Part shown: in pieces, positions 62,911-64,000 of the stretch | How positions within the stretch are numbered: the stretch's first letter is position 1 | Layout of the letters: each line of letters starts with the position of its first letter | Source: Pedobacter rhodius | GTDB taxonomy: Bacteria; Bacteroidota; Bacteroidia; Sphingobacteriales; Sphingobacteriaceae | Assembly (NCBI RefSeq): GCF_027213645.1 | Contig: NZ_JAPWGL010000004.1 | Location: 434,001-498,000, forward strand | DNA: 64,000 nucleotides | Direction: 5' to 3' | Notes under the pieces: model-generated | Told to the model about the DNA's origin: nothing | Database searches by the model: none | The model's input: the letters and a program-made list of their open reading frames with translations, nothing else | Position numbers and translations under genes: made by a program

Positions 62911-64000
62911 TAAGCATAAATCCACTGCGCTTTTATACGCATCTTCATGAAAACCATATTTAAAATAACTGCCGCAATAATACACGGGACCATTTTCATT
63001 TAGCTCATGCAAACGTTCTTGCGCCTGCATGGCCGGAACATCAAAAAGCGGATGATGATAATCAATTTCCTTAATAATTTTATCAGGATTTAATGTTTCC
63101 GTAGGATTTATAGAAACAAAATAATTTGTTTTCTTGGAAACACCCTGCAAACTATTCATCCAATAAATCGTGCTTGGCAGCAATTTATCACCCTGTTTTT
63201 CTACGCGGTAATTCCAGCTGCTCCAGGCCAGTTTCGCTTCCGGCATTTGTTTTTCATCGGTATGAACAACGGCTCTGTTAAGCTGGTATCTAAACCTGGA
63301 AAGCAATTCTGTTTCTAAAGGCGTTTTATCCTTAACGATTTCGAAAGTCTGGTCGGCATGACTCGCCATAATTACCTTATCAAACTCAAACTGTTCACCT
63401 TTTGAATTTTCGACCTTCACCTTTCCGTTCTCCAGTCTTCTTACGGAAACGATTTTGTTGTTTATTTTAATTCGATTACGAAAAGGCGCAATCAGTTTTT
63501 CGCGGTAAGCCTGACTTCCGTTTTGCAATGTATACCATTGATGTTGTGTGTCTAAACCCAGGAAGCCATGATTTTTAAAAAAACGAATTAAAGTAACTGC
63601 CGGGAAATCTAAAATCTGTTCCATTGGTGCGCTCCAAACCGCAGCACTCATTGGAATCAGGTATTGCCAAAGCATATCATCGCTGTAGCCAAACTCCTTG
63701 AAAAACCTGCCGATAGAATAATCCTGGTAAGCTGGTTTATCCAAAATCTCAACACTTTGCTTATTGAAACGGTTAATCTGCATCAGCATTTTTAAATAAG
63801 AAATATTAAACAAATTTTTCCGCTGGGCAAATAAATGATTTAAACTGGAGCCGCTGTATTCGAGCTTTTTAGGTAAAAACTGAACACTGAAAGACATATC
63901 CGTTTTAATAACGGGCGCATCAATTTCAGCAAACATTTCGGTTAGATTCGGATAGGTCTGGTAGTTAAAAACCATGAAACCGCTATCGAGATAAATGGGT
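62860..64000 (-). CDS. FAD-dependent oxidoreductase (amine-oxidase-like, COG2907 type), 5' end outside window
   Basis: The frame is open through the right edge, reading PIYLDSGFMVFNYQTYPNL, which matches the VDTGFIVFN..TYPNL stretch of this family, so the ATG at 63975 is internal and the FAD-binding GxGxxG N-terminus lies outside. About 379 residues are present, with YCGSYFKYGFHEDAYKSAVDLC as the terminal FAD-site segment. The protein ends in MMDDGRGKMDEGNGGC, encoded by repeat H5. Members of this group accompany CFA-like methyltransferases and DUF1365 proteins and probably desaturate or oxidise a membrane fatty acid. Confidence 0.9.
   Translation of the reverse strand, partial: PIYLDSGFMVFNYQTYPNLTEMFAEIDAPVIKTDMSFSVQFLPKKLEYSGSSLNHLFAQRKNLFNISYLKMLMQINRFNKQSVEILDKPAYQDYSIGRFFKEFGYSDDMLWQYLIPMSAAVWSAPMEQILDFPAVTLIRFFKNHGFLGLDTQHQWYTLQNGSQAYREKLIAPFRNRIKINNKIVSVRRLENGKVKVENSKGEQFEFDKVIMASHADQTFEIVKDKTPLETELLSRFRYQLNRAVVHTDEKQMPEAKLAWSSWNYRVEKQGDKLLPSTIYWMNSLQGVSKKTNYFVSINPTETLNPDKIIKEIDYHHPLFDVPAMQAQERLHELNENGPVYYCGSYFKYGFHEDAYKSAVDLCLMMDDGRGKMDEGNGGC

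Overview
The window is typical of a Bacteroidetes chromosome, most likely Sphingobacteriaceae and Pedobacter-like. The evidence is three SusC-type receptors, two SusD lipoproteins, a FecI/FecR pair, Bacteroidetes-only families (DUF4293, DUF5683, FecR with a DUF4974-like tail), bacillithiol synthesis, AT-rich DNA, few Shine-Dalgarno sites, and promoter elements of the TTTG-N19-TAnnTTTG type. No rRNA, tRNA, CRISPR array, integrase or insertion sequence was seen.

Layout. 1-793: start of a SusC gene running off the left edge. 1.36-12.6 kb: an ECF sigma factor and FecR, then SusC with an STN domain, SusD, a TlpA-like thioredoxin and a secreted M16 metalloprotease, which looks like a regulated peptide or protein uptake locus. 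13.2-24.9 kb: housekeeping genes (ParC, class Ia ribonucleotide reductase, RlpA, lipoprotein MsrB, SucD, RlmF). 25.1-28.3 kb: a three-gene operon of isoaspartyl peptidase, cyanophycinase and a dicarboxylate/amino-acid symporter, read here as export-based cyanophycin use. 28.3-38.7 kb: ABC exporter, TruA, DUF4293, DEAD-box helicase, alpha-L-fucosidase, BshC and Ldh. 38.9-49.4 kb: a fucose-glycan utilisation locus (ROK regulator, SusC, SusD, GH29, GH3-PA14). 49.6-54.1 kb: the operon parA-parB-DUF5683-dapB-lepB. 54.3-59.9 kb: FMN reductase, a half-length BtuF-like protein, an oligopeptide-binding lipoprotein and an outer-membrane beta-barrel receptor. 60.2-64 kb: the lipid-modification set FAD oxidoreductase, DUF1365 and CFA-synthase-like methyltransferase, interrupted by a four-helix-bundle (IVS family) gene.

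The most unusual signal is in the gaps. Many genes end in short arrays of degenerate 7-bp (sometimes 8-bp) units that begin at or just after the stop codon. The unit differs from gene to gene, and the array is often answered by an inverted array some 40-100 bp on, so the RNA could fold into a hairpin. Examples follow nrdA, nrdB, glt, truA, dapB, the BtuF-like gene, the cfa-like gene and the FAD oxidoreductase gene. Two of them reach into coding sequence: one supplies the DUF1365 start codon and one the C-terminus of the FAD enzyme. Together these two bracket the four-helix-bundle gene. Classical REP-like palindromes (family A at 12.9, 54.9 and 57.3 kb; family B at 33.8 and 38.8 kb) are also present.
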